Positions 1-13,025 are shown, counted from the stretch's first letter. The stretch is DNA of 64,000 bases from Lepus europaeus (GCF_033115175.1 NC_084850.1:19995218-20059217), one strand, 5' to 3'. Notes: generated from the letters alone by a model not told the origin. Numbers and translations: made by a program.

Positions 1-538
1 GTCACTGCAAAAGAAATAATTTGCACAACTAAGCTGCCTTTCTTGAGTGGGGCCTAGTGCCCAGCAGACAGCACTCAATGGAAAATGAGCAGAACTGGTG
101 TCCGACTGGGACCTTGAAGACAGGGCTCCCCAAGCTGCAATTGCATTGTGGGTTCCTAGTAAGAGACAGGTTCCCTTCATTTGGCAAACGTGGCCAGAAA
201 TGGTCAGGTCTCATGAAGTTCAGACTTCAGCATGTGACAGCCTGGACTAAGCCAGTTCTGAGTTCAGTCCTCACCACGGCAACTACTTGGGACATCTCCA
301 ACTTGCTGAACAGGAGACTCTGAAGGAAAGCAGCCCAGACTAGCTGCATGGTCGGCACAGAATTTTCCATATTTTATTGAATAGCACCTCATCAGCAAAA
401 CTTTAGAGGACTTGACTTCAGTTTCAAAAGCTTTCTGAATTCCAGTCAAAATGTCTCAATGTACAGCATTGCATTTGATCCCCCTAGCAGTCCTGGCAGA
501 GCTATGTGGGACTTGCTTTCTAATCCAGTACCAACCAC
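1..538. other. Intergenic sequence, nothing recognised
   Basis: Downstream (3') of SLC9A6. I see no splice-bounded coding segment and no repeat that I can name. Short open frames here have no protein-like character that I recognise. Confidence 0.5.
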
Positions 539-582
539 AGTGCCTGGCACATGGTAAGAGCTCCATAAATGTTTACTGAATC
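539..582 (+). mobile_element. MIR/L2-type 3' tail fragment
   Basis: TGCCTGGCACATGGTAAGAG followed by CTCCATAAATG matches the shared tail of the ancient MIR and L2 elements. It is too short to tell which of the two. Confidence 0.55.
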
Positions 583-587
583 TGTGA

Positions 588-722
588 ATTGTCATCATTT
601 TATAAGGGAAGAAATAGGCTTGAAGAGGTTTGAGCGGTTTCTTGCAAATGCCCAGTGGCAGACAGAGCTAGGCCTCGGGTCTCCTCACTGTTAGCTCATT
701 TCTTCTCCCATTCCATTGTGCT
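588..722 (-). mobile_element. MIR SINE, antisense copy
   Basis: Diverged reverse complement of MIR: a degraded 'fraction-of-GAGG...AGGTTTGAG' core, then GGCAGACAGAGCTAGGCCTC and a ccattccattgtgc end. Ancient mammalian repeat, identified by eye. Confidence 0.5.
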
Positions 723-879
723 GGCCTTCACAATCCAACTGATTAAAGGCCAGGGCATTTTGCTCCTTTGCCGAAAAACTTGTTGAGCATCCACCCTATA
801 CCAGAACTTTGCACCACTCTTCCTAGTTTCTGCCCGGTTGGCTCTTTCCAAGTCTTGGTTTTAATGGTACCCCACAAGG

Positions 880-1040
880 AAAGCCTAACTACTCCTACCT
901 ACAACTGGCCTCCTCATGCCCATTACCCTCTGTCACGTGTCCTATTTGTCACTCATCCAACCTTTAGTTATCTGATGTGTTTTATGGTCTACCTTGCCCA
1001 GCTGGAACGTAAGCTCCACAAGGGCAAGTGCTAGCCAAGG
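880..1040 (+). mobile_element. L2 LINE fragment (3' end)
   Basis: The words ACCTTGCCCAGCTGGAACGT, AAGCTCCACAAGGGCAAG resemble the L2 3' end ('agaatgtaagctccatgagggcaggga'). Diverged. Confidence 0.5.
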
Positions 1041-2311
1041 CTTGGGCTGTCAGTGCACTGTGAGATGAGGGTGTGCTGCAAGCCAGTGTGGTCTAGGCAT
1101 ATTTAGAAAAGCCTTGAGAACAACGGACTTCTATGGCTATCCAGAGAATAGGAAGGAGATGGGTTGTTTGGCCCAGAGACAGAACTCAGGGGAGACATCC
1201 AGCTCCTCTTTTCACATGCCTGAATTTCAGGCAGTAACATAGAACAGAGGAGTGGACTTGCCCAGGAGATCCATCAGGATGGTGGATGGCAGTGAATTGC
1301 AGGAGGGGGAGTAAGAGAGTCGCAGGGAGTGGATTAGGTTCAAGGTACTGCTGCTTATGCTTGTACTTGTACAATTGGAGGCTTATTATTTTCCCCTACT
1401 ACAGATGCCAGGAGGGTAATCTCACATCGATTTTATTCCTCACTCTACACACAGCACAGCGCATGGTGTGTTTGTCACCCAATAGATATCTGGCTGTCTG
1501 GCAGCTGTATGGAATATCAATTGCAGGCCACTGTTCACTTTGCTTGTAATGCTCTTCATCCTGCTCCTCGTCCTCACTCACCTTCACTTGGCTGACCCTG
1601 GACATGAGGTCTAAGCTTAAATCACTTTATAAGGAACATCTTTCCAAGTCTCCACACCACCAGATTACATAATACTCCATACTTTTGCTTCATAGCATTT
1701 ATAATGATTGTATTTAAAGTCGTTGATTACTTAAGATGGACATTGTTCTACTAGAAGACAATCAGTCTTTCTGGCAAGAATGATTCCTAACCCCTGAGAC
1801 AGCTGTCAGTACCTCCTATAGAATACTTTCCATGAGTGCTGGAACTGCTTAGGTGTTTATTTTCATCGTGTGGCCACAGACATGGTGCTCAGATCTCTCC
1901 TGAATGAACTTTACAGCTAAGAAAATGGGAGGTTCAGCATGGTCGAGTAAGTGGTCAGCACTGCACACTAAGCCAGTAGCACAGCCTGCATAACTTCAAC
2001 GCCTGACCTTTTTCTATTACACAAAACTGTGTGGACGTGAAGCCATTGTGTTCAGGACCAGAAACTCTGCTATGAAACACAGATGCTTTGGTGAAAATAT
2101 CAGGAGGCTAAGTATGAAGGAATGCTACTAGTTAGGCTGCATTACCCACGGGTTTGATGAGACACAGGATGGCCCTTTGCTAACAATGCAACAACCTTGC
2201 CAATCAGTGGAATTCATGCCCAGCAGCCACCAACAATGTAGTAAATAGTGAGACAGAGCTGAGATTTCATGCGCTACCCTGGCCTAATGGCAGGTGGTGC
2301 CTGCTGGTTAG
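1041..2311. other. Intergenic sequence, nothing recognised
   Basis: No gene, RNA or clear repeat was identified. Some stretches (about 1430-1800) have the texture of very old LINE sequence, but no diagnostic words were found. Confidence 0.4.
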
Positions 2312-2323
2312 AAGTCTACAACT

Positions 2324-2574
2324 GGGGGCCGGCGCTGTGGCAAAGCAGGTAAAAGCCACGCCTGCAGTCCCAGCATCCCATATGGGTGCCGGTTCAAGTC
2401 TCAGCTGCCCAACTTCTGATCCAGCTCTCAGCTATGGCCTGGAAAAGCAGGCCCAAGTCTTTGGGCCCCTGTGCCTGCATGGGAGATCCAGAGGAAGCTC
2501 CTTGTTCCTGGCTTTGGATCGGCCCAGCTCCAGCCATTGTAGCCACCTGGGTAGCAAACCAGTGGATAGAAGAT

Positions 2575-2619
<45 letters not shown>

Positions 2620-2663
2620 CTCCTCTCTGTAAATCTGCCTTTCAAATAAATATTTAAAAAAAA
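2324..2663 (+). mobile_element. C-type SINE (type 1), full length with target-site duplication
   Basis: Reference copy for the family in this window. It has a tRNA-derived head (GGGGGCCGGCGCTGTGGC), a pol III B-box-like GGTTCAAGTC, a body with ATGGCCTGG / TTGGGCCCCTG / GGAGATCCAG / CCTGGCT, a pure (TC)n tract at 2578-2614 and an AAATAAATATTTAAAAAAAA tail. A perfect 12-bp target duplication (AAGTCTACAACT) flanks it at 2312-2323 and 2664-2675, so it is a fairly young retroposition. It lies outside the gene, downstream of the 3' UTR. Confidence 0.93.
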
Positions 2664-2711
2664 AAGTCTACAACTCCATCAATCTTTCTGGTTATACTCA
2701 AGGTGGATTAG

Positions 2712-2940
2712 ACAAAGCCAGTAGAGTAGTGGTTAAGAATCTTGCCTTTGGAGTCAGACTGGATTTGAGTCCTGGCTCTGTCAGTTACTTGCCATTTCTC
2801 TGTAGCTCAGCTTCCTCATTTGTCAAAAGGGGTTAATAACAGAATGTACCCACATAGCATGATTAAAATTACACTATAGATCCAAAAATACCTTGTGTAC
2901 ACACTGCCTATACCTAAGAAGAGCTCAACAAAGCCTCATC
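2712..2940 (+). mobile_element. MIR SINE, near full length
   Basis: GTAGAGTAGTGGTTAAGAAT, GAGTCAGACTGGATTTGAGT, CCTGGCTCTGTCAGTTACTT and CTTCCTCATTTGTCAAAAGG follow the MIR consensus in order from its head through its core. Confidence 0.85.
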
Positions 2941-3659
2941 CTACATTATGTAGGGTGTACGTCCTGTGAAGGATTCCCTGATTATGTCAAAACATCAGTC
3001 CTGTCATGTCCTTAGGCTCATGCACTGGGTCAGGTTAACAAATGCACTTTGTCAAATCCACTGTAGTGAATTTGTAAACACAGATTGGCTGAAGCAAATA
3101 ATCTGTTGCATGTAGGCCCCCACTCGTGTCCCTCAGTGGGCTATGCATAAGGAAGCTGGAGTGGACAGCAACACAACAGTACCTTGCCATTGCCAGACTA
3201 GACCATGTTGCTGTCAGCATACTCTAACCCATAAAAATCCTCAGGTACAAAGAAAGATGTTTCTTTAACTAGGACGAAGGGCTATGTGCATGATCATGCT
3301 GTCAGCCAAACTTGGAACCACCCTTTTACCCAACCGGATACAGAATTTACTCTCAACATATAATGGAACGAGTATTTTCATGACACTCTCCATTACTGAA
3401 CTAACAGGCTACAAATCAATGCAATGGAATTTGAGGGCTTTGACTCATATTTCTTAAGTGGTCCAGTCGTGACCATAAACAAATACATCCACCCTTACAC
3501 ATAAGCACCAAAAATTTGCCACCCCATAAGTTAAGTTCTGTTAGGTTTCTGTTTGTTTTTTCAGTCTTCCTTCTTTTCCAGTAGGTCTATAGGTAGAAAA
3601 ATAAATGAAGTCAGCACTCTTTACATCACATTAAACCGTGACTCAAATACAGTGAGTGG
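2941..3659. other. Sequence just beyond the probable SLC9A6 3' end
   Basis: No coding potential or named repeat was seen. It may include the downstream poly(A) region of SLC9A6, or the last part of its 3' UTR if the true end lies further downstream than 3660. Confidence 0.4.
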
Positions 3660-3681
3660 TTATTTGCAAGGCTATAATTTT

Positions 3682-3687
3682 TTTAAT
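3682..3687 (-). promoter_or_regulatory. Candidate distal poly(A) signal ATTAAA
   Basis: Reads ATTAAA on the minus strand within GTCATTAAAAAAATTATAGC. Its distance from the stop codon fits a 2.4-kb UTR. This is the commonest variant hexamer, so the assignment rests on position. Confidence 0.4.
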
Positions 3688-4208
3688 GACACATTTTTCC
3701 TAAAGGAAACCACTATAACATCTGTCCAAGTACTCCAAGGGAAAACAAAAAAAAAATACGTAAAGATTAGAAGTCTATTATTTTAACAGCACACTGCCAA
3801 ACACGGACAACTAGGATTAATGCCAAGAAACCTTAAAAAATAACTTTAAAGTATGCAACGTTCAAGTCATTCAAACATTTAGGTGCCACAAACAACGGAA
3901 AAACAGGTCCAAGAGCAGTTCTACTTGTGCATGATGGCAACTCAGACTGTACTTCATCAAGGTCCATTCCGGTGTCTAAACCCAGCATGTGTCTGAGCAG
4001 AGATGGTTTTCTCTTCTTTGCTTGAAGATGTGTGTACACAGATTAGAGGAGAAGAAATATCTTCCAGATGCTGATGGAAGCACAGCAGGCTTGCTTCCCC
4101 TTTGATAAAGTACAAAGGCAGGTTAGTTGACTCAAGCTTTATCAGTTTCCCTAATGAAAAATCTTATGCATGCTCAAACAGACGAGTTACTGAATTTGTC
4201 ATGCTAAG

Positions 4209-4216
4209 TATTTACA
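4209..4216 (-). promoter_or_regulatory. Pumilio response-element-like motif in 3' UTR
   Basis: Minus strand reads TGTAAATA, which matches UGUANAUA. Short motif; function is inferred only. Confidence 0.3.
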
Positions 4217-5242
4217 GCCATTTTCATAAAGTGAGCTCAGTAACCTGACAGAATAAAAAAAAAAGTAGTTGTTAAATTATTATGTAACCTTTTACAACTT
4301 GGATAATATCATGGGTAAATGACGCTGACATTCAAAGTTCCTCAAGCATACATTAACAAGAAATTATTTACTGCATGAAGAGGCACACATCATATAAAAC
4401 ATACACTTCACAGGAGGGATTCCTGCATGGCAGGAAAGTCGCTACCACTACGTAACAAATGGCTATGCCAACAGTCAAGGCTGCCACTAAAGGGTATAAG
4501 AGAATTCCCTTAAAATCTCAAGGAGTGCTTGCAACAGCACAGATACCTTTGGGAATAGGTACACGTTTTGTTCGCAAAGATTATTTCTCTGTGGAAAATT
4601 TGGACATCATGTAAATAAATTAGTTTTCTGATTGGATAACATTTAAGGCAATGCTTCACAGACCTGAGGAGGTACATCCACAAAGGTTTCTTTCTTCTGA
4701 ATCATTAACAGGTCAGAATCAGCATCAAAAAAAAAAAAGAATTCCCCTTCCAAGCTCTCACTGCACCTTCAAGTCTTTTCAGCATTACAAATTAGAATCT
4801 ACTCTCACACCCTGAATATGAAATAGGAAACGGTTCTGTGCTCTTCCTTGAAAACTGTCAGGAAAACAAAGACATGGCAGCTTAGATATTTGACATGAAA
4901 AATAACATGAAGAGGAAGACAACTACACCTGTCACACACAAAGGAGCCACCTTACAATCAATGCTCCAGAGTGCTAACATTCCCCTTATGGCTGACTTTG
5001 GCATAGTGTGGAACGATCATGGATTCATAAATTAAGTTTTAACATCAACTACAGACTAACAAATGACAATTAGACACAGTAAGTTCAAAAATTTTACATT
5101 TTTGCTCCTGTTTGGCTGCTAAAGAGCAGCGATTTGAATTGATATAAAAACTTCTGACAACAAAGCTTGCTATACAGATAAAGTATATAATCAAAAATTA
5201 AGCAGCAATTAACTTTCTTATTTAAACTTATCTGGTATAGAG

Positions 5243-5250
5243 TATTTACA
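5243..5250 (-). promoter_or_regulatory. Second Pumilio response-element-like motif in 3' UTR
   Basis: Minus strand reads TGTAAATA again, about 830 nt after the stop codon and about 1 kb upstream (in the mRNA) of the motif at 4209. Confidence 0.3.
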
Positions 5251-5286
5251 CATTTGGGAAGAGAGATCTCTGAAACCACCATTCTC

Positions 5287-5292
5287 TTTATT
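5287..5292 (-). promoter_or_regulatory. Candidate proximal poly(A) signal AATAAA
   Basis: Canonical hexamer in GGGGAATAAAGAGAATGGTG on the minus strand. Use of this site would give a 3' UTR of roughly 0.8 kb, making it a candidate for alternative polyadenylation. Confidence 0.35.
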
Positions 5293-6076
5293 CCCCTGTT
5301 GCCCTCTGCCTGCCCCAGTCCCTCCAAGTCTCAGCCAAGTGCTCTGCACACTATACGCCTGTACTTTGGCTAAGCCAGCTGGCTGACTCCCATGTTCTTC
5401 ATCTGCAAGAAAAGAAATAAGGGTCTTCGAAGTCATCTGCAGCCTCCTTTTCTGCACAGCAGTGTACTGTAATCAGCAAATCTGTTCTTTCACAGCAAGG
5501 CAGGAGAGGGCCTCCACACTCCCCCCCCCCCACAACCCGAATGGGGCAAGATCACAATGCTATCATCTCCTTGCACCAGAGAAAGGGAGAGGAAGAGGTC
5601 ACAACAAAGGCAGTAGCAGTCAACAAAAGTTTCCCAATAAGGAGCCTCTCCTGTCCCTGGTATCCCTAGGAACTAACACTCCCTCTTCTCTCTCCCTCCT
5701 CCACTGCACACACAGAAAATTAACTCACACCACAGGAACTTGGTACTCTGGTTAAGTGTCAGGTAAATGGAACAAAGAGTTAACTCCGTCACGTTTTGTA
5801 ATCTAACTGGAACAGAAAGATAACAGAACACACAACATTACTGTGAAAGAAACTTTCTAAAACAGATCCAGCCTACACAGTACAGCCAGGAAAACAAAAG
5901 AATGATCTGTTCACAATCTGCCTTGTACAGGATATTTATATTCGTTCTAAGCCATATAAATAGCATTTATATAGCAGACACATTCAGAGACATGCACTGG
6001 GACTTTTTAGGTAGTACAAATTTCTTCACAATCACATGTGCAAATTGTACAAATCACTAAGTGAGGACTAATAAGC

Positions 6077-6349
<273 letters not shown>

Positions 6350-6454
6350 CTAAATAGAAATGAAATAAGGTTTGAGAATTGTTAACAAATTTAAAAACAA
6401 TTTCCAACAGGAGAATTTCAGAAGATTTCCTATTTAAAACCCTTCGGCAGTAGC

Positions 6455-6760
6455 CAATTGCCCTCAGAATAAAATCCAAAGTCCTTATCTTGGCTTAAAA
6501 GACCCAGTGAGACCTGGCCCCTTCAACTTTGTCTTCTGCCACAATCTCTCCCACACCGAAAGCCCCATTGTGTCCTGGGCAGGCTGAAGTGGTGACAACT
6601 GCCAAGATTTCTACTGCTTTCCCTTGGCGTCAGGCTGTTCTACATGCTGTCTTCTCCACCCCCTTCACATGACTAGCACCTGCTTATCACTTTCTACCAG
6701 AAGTCTTCCTTGAGCTTCCAGGTCTAGGTCAGGTGTGCCTCCTATGTGCTCTCGGGGCAT
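6455..6760 (+). mobile_element. L2 LINE fragment
   Basis: CAGAATAAAATCCAAAGTCC, AGTGAGACCTGGCCCCTTCA and CTGCCACAATCTCTCCCACA follow the L2 3' region ('caaggccctacatgatctggcccc...'). Confidence 0.6.
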
Positions 6761-7066
6761 CCCAGCCTTGGCCCTCTCCCTATAGTAGTGCTTACTATTC
6801 TACATGGTTTGCCTTCAAGGGGCTTAAGTCTTATGAGGGAGATTGGGAGGAGAAGATGAAGACATAAGTGGTTATGACACAAACAAACATAAGTGCTACA
6901 TGGTCCAACCAGCTAACAGAATTTAGGGCACAGAAAAATATATAGACCCCTCACTGTATTAGTCTTCTAGCTCCATAAGCTTTGGTTCTAAAGAAAACCA
7001 TGTGGCAAATATGGTATACTTAATAAAGTTCTACAAAGGGAAAAAAAGTCAAGAATATATAGTTCT

Positions 7067-7418
7067 GGGCCCAGCATTGTGGCATAGCAGGTACAGCCAC
7101 TGTCTGCAACACTGGCATCCCATATGGGCACTGGTTTGAGATCTGGCTGCTCCACTACTGATCCAGCTCCCTGCTAAGGCACCTGGGAAAGCAGCAGAAT
7201 ATGACCCAAGTGCTTGGGCCCCTGCACCCACATGGGAGACCCAGAAGAAACTCCTGGCTCCTGGCTTCTGCCTGGCCCAGCCCCAAACATTGCGGCCATC
7301 TGGGGAGCGAACCAGAGGATGGAAGTTATCTCTCTGTCTCTCTGTTATCTGTCTCTATTTATTTCTCCTCCTCTCTAACTCTGCCTTTCAAATAAATAAA
7401 AAATAAATCTTTTAAAAA
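7067..7418 (+). mobile_element. C-type SINE (type 1)
   Basis: Head GGGCCCAGCATTGTGGCATA, body with the usual words, degraded (TCTG)n tract, AAATAAATAAAAAATAAATC tail. Imperfect target duplication AAGAATRTATAGTTCT on both sides. Confidence 0.9.
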
Positions 7419-8124
7419 AGAATGTATAGTTCTATTGTGGTAGATAGAACACGTATGGGTATGCAGAAGAGCCTGGAAGGATATCCAAAAGATAATGAGT
7501 TTCATTTTCTTCTTGACATGTTTCTGTACTGGTTTGCTATTGCTAGAAATTTCCCTAAATACTCAGAAACAAAAAAATGGAGTCAAGCACCCAGAGTCAC
7601 CAACCAGCCAAAATCCCTTCCTATCTAATGTGGTTAGAACAATAAGCCCAATTTTTGTCTTTCACAACACAGCTCGTGTGGCTCCTTCACAGGGCAGTGG
7701 AGGCTTGTCAGTACCTTCTAATGCCTTTATTGAGTTTGAAATTTGGGGTATTATCTATAAAATTTTAAGATCCATATGCCTTTTGACCCAGCGATTCTAC
7801 TCTACACATTTACACTTTTTTTTTCTACTCTACACATTTTAATATGCTTGGGTAAATTCATATGTAAAAGGAGAATAACTCTTAGTACTGCTGGTAATAA
7901 TAAAAAGCGTCTATCCTTAGAATAATATACACATATAAGTTTGTATAGATAAAATATATCAGAAAGTATTCACTGTAAACCTTCAAAAAACACTGCCTCT
8001 GGGGAATGTAGGTAAGAAGGCGGCAACTTTTCACTTTGTATATTCCATATTGTTAGAATATTTGGCCATGAATATGTTAGTTTTATAACTAACACAGTTA
8101 ACAAAAATAATGTAAAATTAAGTT

Positions 8125-8530
8125 TAATGTCTATTTTGAGTTAGATTACCCCCCACACACACCATTAGATGTTGAAGTCCTAACCCCCAGGAAATGTGAA
8201 TGTGACCTTGTTTGGAAATCAGGTGGGCCCTCAACTAGCACGACTATTGTCCTTCTGGAAAGGGGAAATCTGGACACAAAGATAGGCACACATCCAGGGA
8301 GAATACTATGTGAAGATGAAGGCAGAGATTTGGGTGATGCATTGGTAAGTCAAGGAATGCCCAAGATGGCCAGAAAATTCCAGAAGCAAGGGTAGAATCC
8401 TGGAGCAGATTCTCCATTACAGTCCTAGAAGGACCCAATCTTGCAGACACCTTGACCTTGAACTTCCCAGGCTTAAGAACTGTGAAAAAAAATCTTCTGC
8501 TGTTTAAGCCATTCACTTCATGGCACAGGC
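8125..8530 (+). mobile_element. MLT1-like MaLR LTR (ERVL-type), solo and diverged
   Basis: TGTTGAAGTCCTAACCCCCA, CAGGTGGGCCCTCAAC, GGAAATCTGGACACAAAGAT, GTGAAGATGAAGGCAGAGAT, CACCTTGACCTTGAACTTCC and CTGTTTAAGCCATTC occur in MLT1 order. It is an LTR relic only; no retroviral gene was seen next to it. Confidence 0.8.
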
Positions 8531-8539
8531 TGACATCAA

Positions 8540-8815
8540 AGGTGTTTCAGATTTTGAATTGTTTTCAAATCTTGGAATACTGGCATATATATAATGAGAT
8601 AGAACCCAAGGCTAAACATGAAATTAATTTATGTTTTATATACTCATGCTCTGAAGGTAATTTTATACAATATTTTTAGTGTGCTTGTGTTTTGACTATA
8701 ACATATTACATGAGGTTAGGTGTGGAATTTTCTACTTCTGGCATCCCACTGGTGCTCAGAAAGTTTTCCGGATTTCGGATTGTGGATTTTCAGATTAGGG
8801 ATGGTCAATGTGTAC
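8540..8815 (-). mobile_element. Tigger/pogo-type DNA transposon relic
   Basis: CTTCTGGCATCCCACTGGTG and GGATTTCGGATTGTGGATTT, CAGATTAGGGATG are the inverted form of the element seen at 51934-52242. Confidence 0.6.
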
Positions 8816-9930
8816 TTCGTTAGATCAGTGCCAGCAAACTTAAAGAGCAGTGTGTCATATCGTGCTGTATTGCACAGACACAAAATTGTTGTGCACCTTT
8901 TTTCGCTTTTTGTGATGGCAAGCAGTCTCTCCTGAATCCATAAGCCAAGCTTCAGTACCAGAACTAACAGAGCTGGCTGAGCTCTCTGAGACAGTCACAT
9001 GAGCTAACAGAACACAAGAGACACGGAGACAATGCTTGGGGGAGGAACCTGGACAAGGTGGGTGGGAGAGACCAGGCAACATGGGGTATTCACAGCCCAC
9101 CAGCACAATCTGTCAGAAATGTATACTTATTCAACATAATACAAAGCTGTCAGATACTTCTCTCTGGCCCAGATGCCACCCCTACTCTGCCTACTGGTTC
9201 TCATGCATTGCCTGCAGAGTCTGCGCTAACGTCCCCCAAAGGAGGCTGTAAGAAGTGGCAGGTGCATGTCTATAATGCTTCTGTCTATTGAAGGTTCTGA
9301 GTGTTGTATCCAAGAAGTCAGAACTGGTGGGCTTTGTTAACAGTGGTGCCTACTGCACATCTAGAGCATCTCTAAAGGGTCAACTTAGAATCAAAGGGAT
9401 TTTTTTTAAAAAAAAAACAAACTTTTAAAAATTAAAATGTTTACAGCTAAAAGCAAAGGCTGTTAGCACATCTGTCATTTTTTTTTCCTTAGCTGCAACA
9501 TTTACTGAATTACTAATCATATGTTGGTAGCTAAGGAAAAAAATATGGTATCTAGATTCTCTCTATATACACTTGTGCCTCCTAGCAATGTGGAAGAGAG
9601 GCAGATAAATCTTCCCTAATATCTAAAAGTTAGGAAGTATGAAACAATAATCTGTTGCACTTCAAAGGTGTCAAACATTCTTTTGTAATCTCCTTACAGC
9701 AACTCTGGTGACCCTAATTTGTAGATGAAAACATGTACATTTTATATTGGGGTCAGGCCACATACTACAAATAAATGAAAGACAGCATGGGAGCACAATG
9801 ACTTATTATAACCCTCTATAATGAGGTACTCTCCTGTATCTGTTATCAACTCATGTCTCAGAGGCTGTGCCCTATACATAGGGTTCAGTGTACTGCCTGG
9901 GTAAACAAAATATGCTTAAATTCCCTTTCA

Positions 9931-10452
<522 letters not shown>

Positions 10453-10733
10453 TTTTTGATTTCACTAAAAGCACAGAGAACACAATATCAATCTAGGATT
10501 CTCTAGCACTGAGGGAGATAAGAGAGAATGAATAGAATGATAATGGTCAGAAGCCAGGTTGAATATTCTAGTAGAATATAATAATATAAATGTTTGTAAC
10601 CATTTATTGTGGATTCACCTGGCCTCTTGAATGCTATGCGTCAAAGCTCAGTATCAGGTTGATTCTTCTCCCATGAGGCTACAAAGAGGAAAGGGAAGTC
10701 AATTCTCAAAAGGCATTTAAAAAAACTGCCTGA

Positions 10734-11034
10734 GGGGGCCAGCGCTGTGACACAGTGGGTAAAGCTGCAGTGCTGGCATCCCATAAGGGCACTGCTTCAA
10801 GTCCCAGCTACTCCACTTCTGATCCAGCTTTTTGCTATGGCCTGGGAGAGCAGTAGAAGATGGCCCAAGTCTTTTGGCTCCTGCTTCCACGTGGGAGACC
10901 TGGAAGAAGCTCCTGGCTCCCGATCAGCCCAGCTCTGGCCACTGTGGCCATTTGGGGAGTGAATCAGTGGGTGGAAGACTTCTCTCTCTTTGCCTCTGTG
11001 TCACTCTTTCAAATAAATAATAAATCTTTAAAAT
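10734..11034 (+). mobile_element. C-type SINE (type 1)
   Basis: Head GGGGGCCAGCGCTGTGACAC, tail AAATAAATAATAAATCTTTA. CTGCCTGA occurs on both sides as a short target duplication. Confidence 0.9.
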
Positions 11035-11153
11035 ACCTGCCTGAATCAACAGCTTCTCTATCACAGATCCTCATTTCAGTATTTACTTATTCTCCAAAAA
11101 ATAAAAATAGATGTGATAACATGATATCAGGAGAGAAAAGTGGGACTCACCCA

Positions 11154-11154
11154 A

Positions 11155-11186
<32 letters not shown>

Positions 11187-11199
11187 TGAGAGAGAGAGA

Positions 11200-11230
<31 letters not shown>

Positions 11231-11232
11231 GA
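11154..11232 (+). repeat. (GA)n microsatellite
   Basis: Nearly pure AGAG run with two GTGAG interruptions. Probably started from a SINE (CT)n tract, but no SINE body remains attached. Confidence 0.9.
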
Positions 11233-11395
11233 AGAAGGACACATATGCCATATTCTTCACTTTCTGAGAACCTAAGGTTGTTTGCAATTAAAAATGAGGA
11301 AGTTAGAGAATATTTCATGCATTCCCATAGTAATAAATTCTAAGTAAAGATTAAGGCACTCCATGTAAACACACTTCATAAATACCTGACCACTC

Positions 11396-11737
11396 TAACT
11401 AATAGAGTGCCTAAAAGGTTATCTGTAGGAGTGAAATTGAGAATCTAAGATGCGATGATTTTGAACAGCCCTTATCTCCACTACAAAGGAACAGTTTTTT
11501 TCCCCATACTATTTGCTGAACTCTGTACTTAGTGTAGGGTTAATCTGATGTGTATAAAGTTAATCTAAAATAGATCTTCATAACAAATAAGAATGGGAAT
11601 AGGAGAGGGAGGAGGAAGAAAGGTGGGAGTGCAGGTGGGAGGGAGGGTAGGGAGGGAAGAATCACTATGTGCCTAAAGTTGTATTTATGAAATGCATGAA
11701 GTCTGTGTACCTTAAATAAAAGGATTCTGGGAAAGAA
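11396..11737 (+). mobile_element. 5'-truncated lagomorph L1, 3' UTR only
   Basis: TGCTGAACTCTGTACTTAGT, AGGGTTAATCTGATGTGTAT, the purine-rich GGAGAGGGAGGAGGAAGAAA segment, ATTTATGAAATGCATGAAGT and CTTAAATAAAAG resemble the rabbit L1 3' UTR. AAATACCTGACC(A/G)CTC before and after it looks like the target duplication. Confidence 0.7.
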
Positions 11738-12601
11738 AATACCTGACCGCTCAAAGCCACTGAAAAACTGGAATAATGAATTCTACTAGTGCATCAAGTA
11801 CAGAAATGACCAGGTCCTGATCTTATGGTACTAAATAGGTGTCTGTATTAAAGAAATTTTAAAATCTTCCCAGACATATAGCTCTAGGCCCAGATGCTTC
11901 ACTGGGAAAATATTTCCAGCACTTAAGAAAGAAATTACATCAATATCATATAAACTCCTTCAGAGAACAGAAAAGGAGGGAAAAATTCCCTACTCACTTT
12001 ACAAGGCCAGCGTAACCTTGCTATAGAAACCTGACAGACATTACTATAAAAAAAGATCACAAGCTAACATCTCTCATGAAAATAGAAGCAAAAACCAAAC
12101 ACAAAATATTAACAAATTAAATCCAGTGACAGACACGAGGGAGAACACATCATGACCAAATAGAATTTGTTCTATCAATGCAAGATTTGATTAACAATCA
12201 GTGAAATTGGCATAACAGATTAAAGGAGAAAAAATAAAACCTCAATTGGTGCATAAAATTATCTGATAATATTCTATGCCTGCTCATGATAAAAATATAA
12301 AGTAGACTAGAAATAAAAGGAAATATTCTTAACTTACTACAGGTGCCTCAAAAATCCTATAGCTTAACATCATACTTAATGGTGAAATAATGAAAATTTT
12401 CTCTGAGGTTACAAATAAGAATGTCCTGCACCATGACTCACATTCAGCTGTTACACTGGAGATGTTCAGACAGTGTAATAAGAAATGAAAAAGAAATATA
12501 AGAGATTAGAAGGAAAAAATAAAGCATCATTATCCATAAGTCACTTCATTATATACACAGAAAATTAGAAAGAATCTATAAACTATTAGAAATAGCAAGT
12601 G

Positions 12602-12939
12602 GGGGTCAGCATTGTGGCAGTTAAGCCATCTGTAATACCAGCATCCCACATGAATACCAGTTCAAATTCAGACTGCTCCACTTCTAATCCAGCTACCAGA
12701 TAATATACTTGGGAAAACAGCAGAAGATGGCCCAAGTACTTAGGCCTCTGCCACACATGTGGGAGACCCAGATAGAGTTTCAGGTTCCTATCTTTGGCCT
12801 GGCCCAACTCTGCAGTTGAGGCCACTTGGGGAATGAACCAGTGATAGAAGATCTCTCTCTCCCTATCTCTGTCTCTGTCTCTCCCTCTGTAACTCTGGCT
12901 TTCAAATAAATAAACAAAATACATAAAACCTTAAAAAAA
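12602..12939 (+). mobile_element. C-type SINE (type 1) inside the old L1
   Basis: Head GGGGTCAGCATTGTGGCAGT with a small head deletion, tail AAATAAATAAACAAAATACA. Diverged. Confidence 0.87.
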
Positions 12940-13025
12940 GAACTAGTAAGCAAACTTAGTAAGATTATTGGACAGAAGCTCAAATTGTAAAAACAGACTG
13001 CATATCTATATGTTAACAACAAAAA

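Larger units (their letters stand above)
3660..6076 (-). other. SLC9A6 3' untranslated region (approximate extent)
   Basis: Runs from the stop codon to about 3660, where a candidate ATTAAA signal is followed by a plausible cleavage zone. The length of about 2.4 kb fits what I recall of the human transcript. Unlike the introns it carries no C-type SINE, consistent with constraint. It contains a C10 tract near 5521 (G-run in the mRNA), several AU-rich segments and two Pumilio-type motifs. The 3' boundary is inferred. Confidence 0.6.

Noticed and set aside
1..3659. Neighbouring gene downstream of SLC9A6 (FHL1 in human)
   Set aside because: No LIM-domain coding segment or other exon was recognised; the human spacing suggests it lies outside the window.
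8125..8530. Possible endogenous retrovirus with coding capacity
   Set aside because: Only an old solo LTR-like sequence; no gag, pol or env similarity seen nearby.
11154..11232. CRISPR-like or other spaced repeat
   Set aside because: Simple (GA)n without spacers. The organism is a mammal and no spaced direct-repeat array exists in the window.
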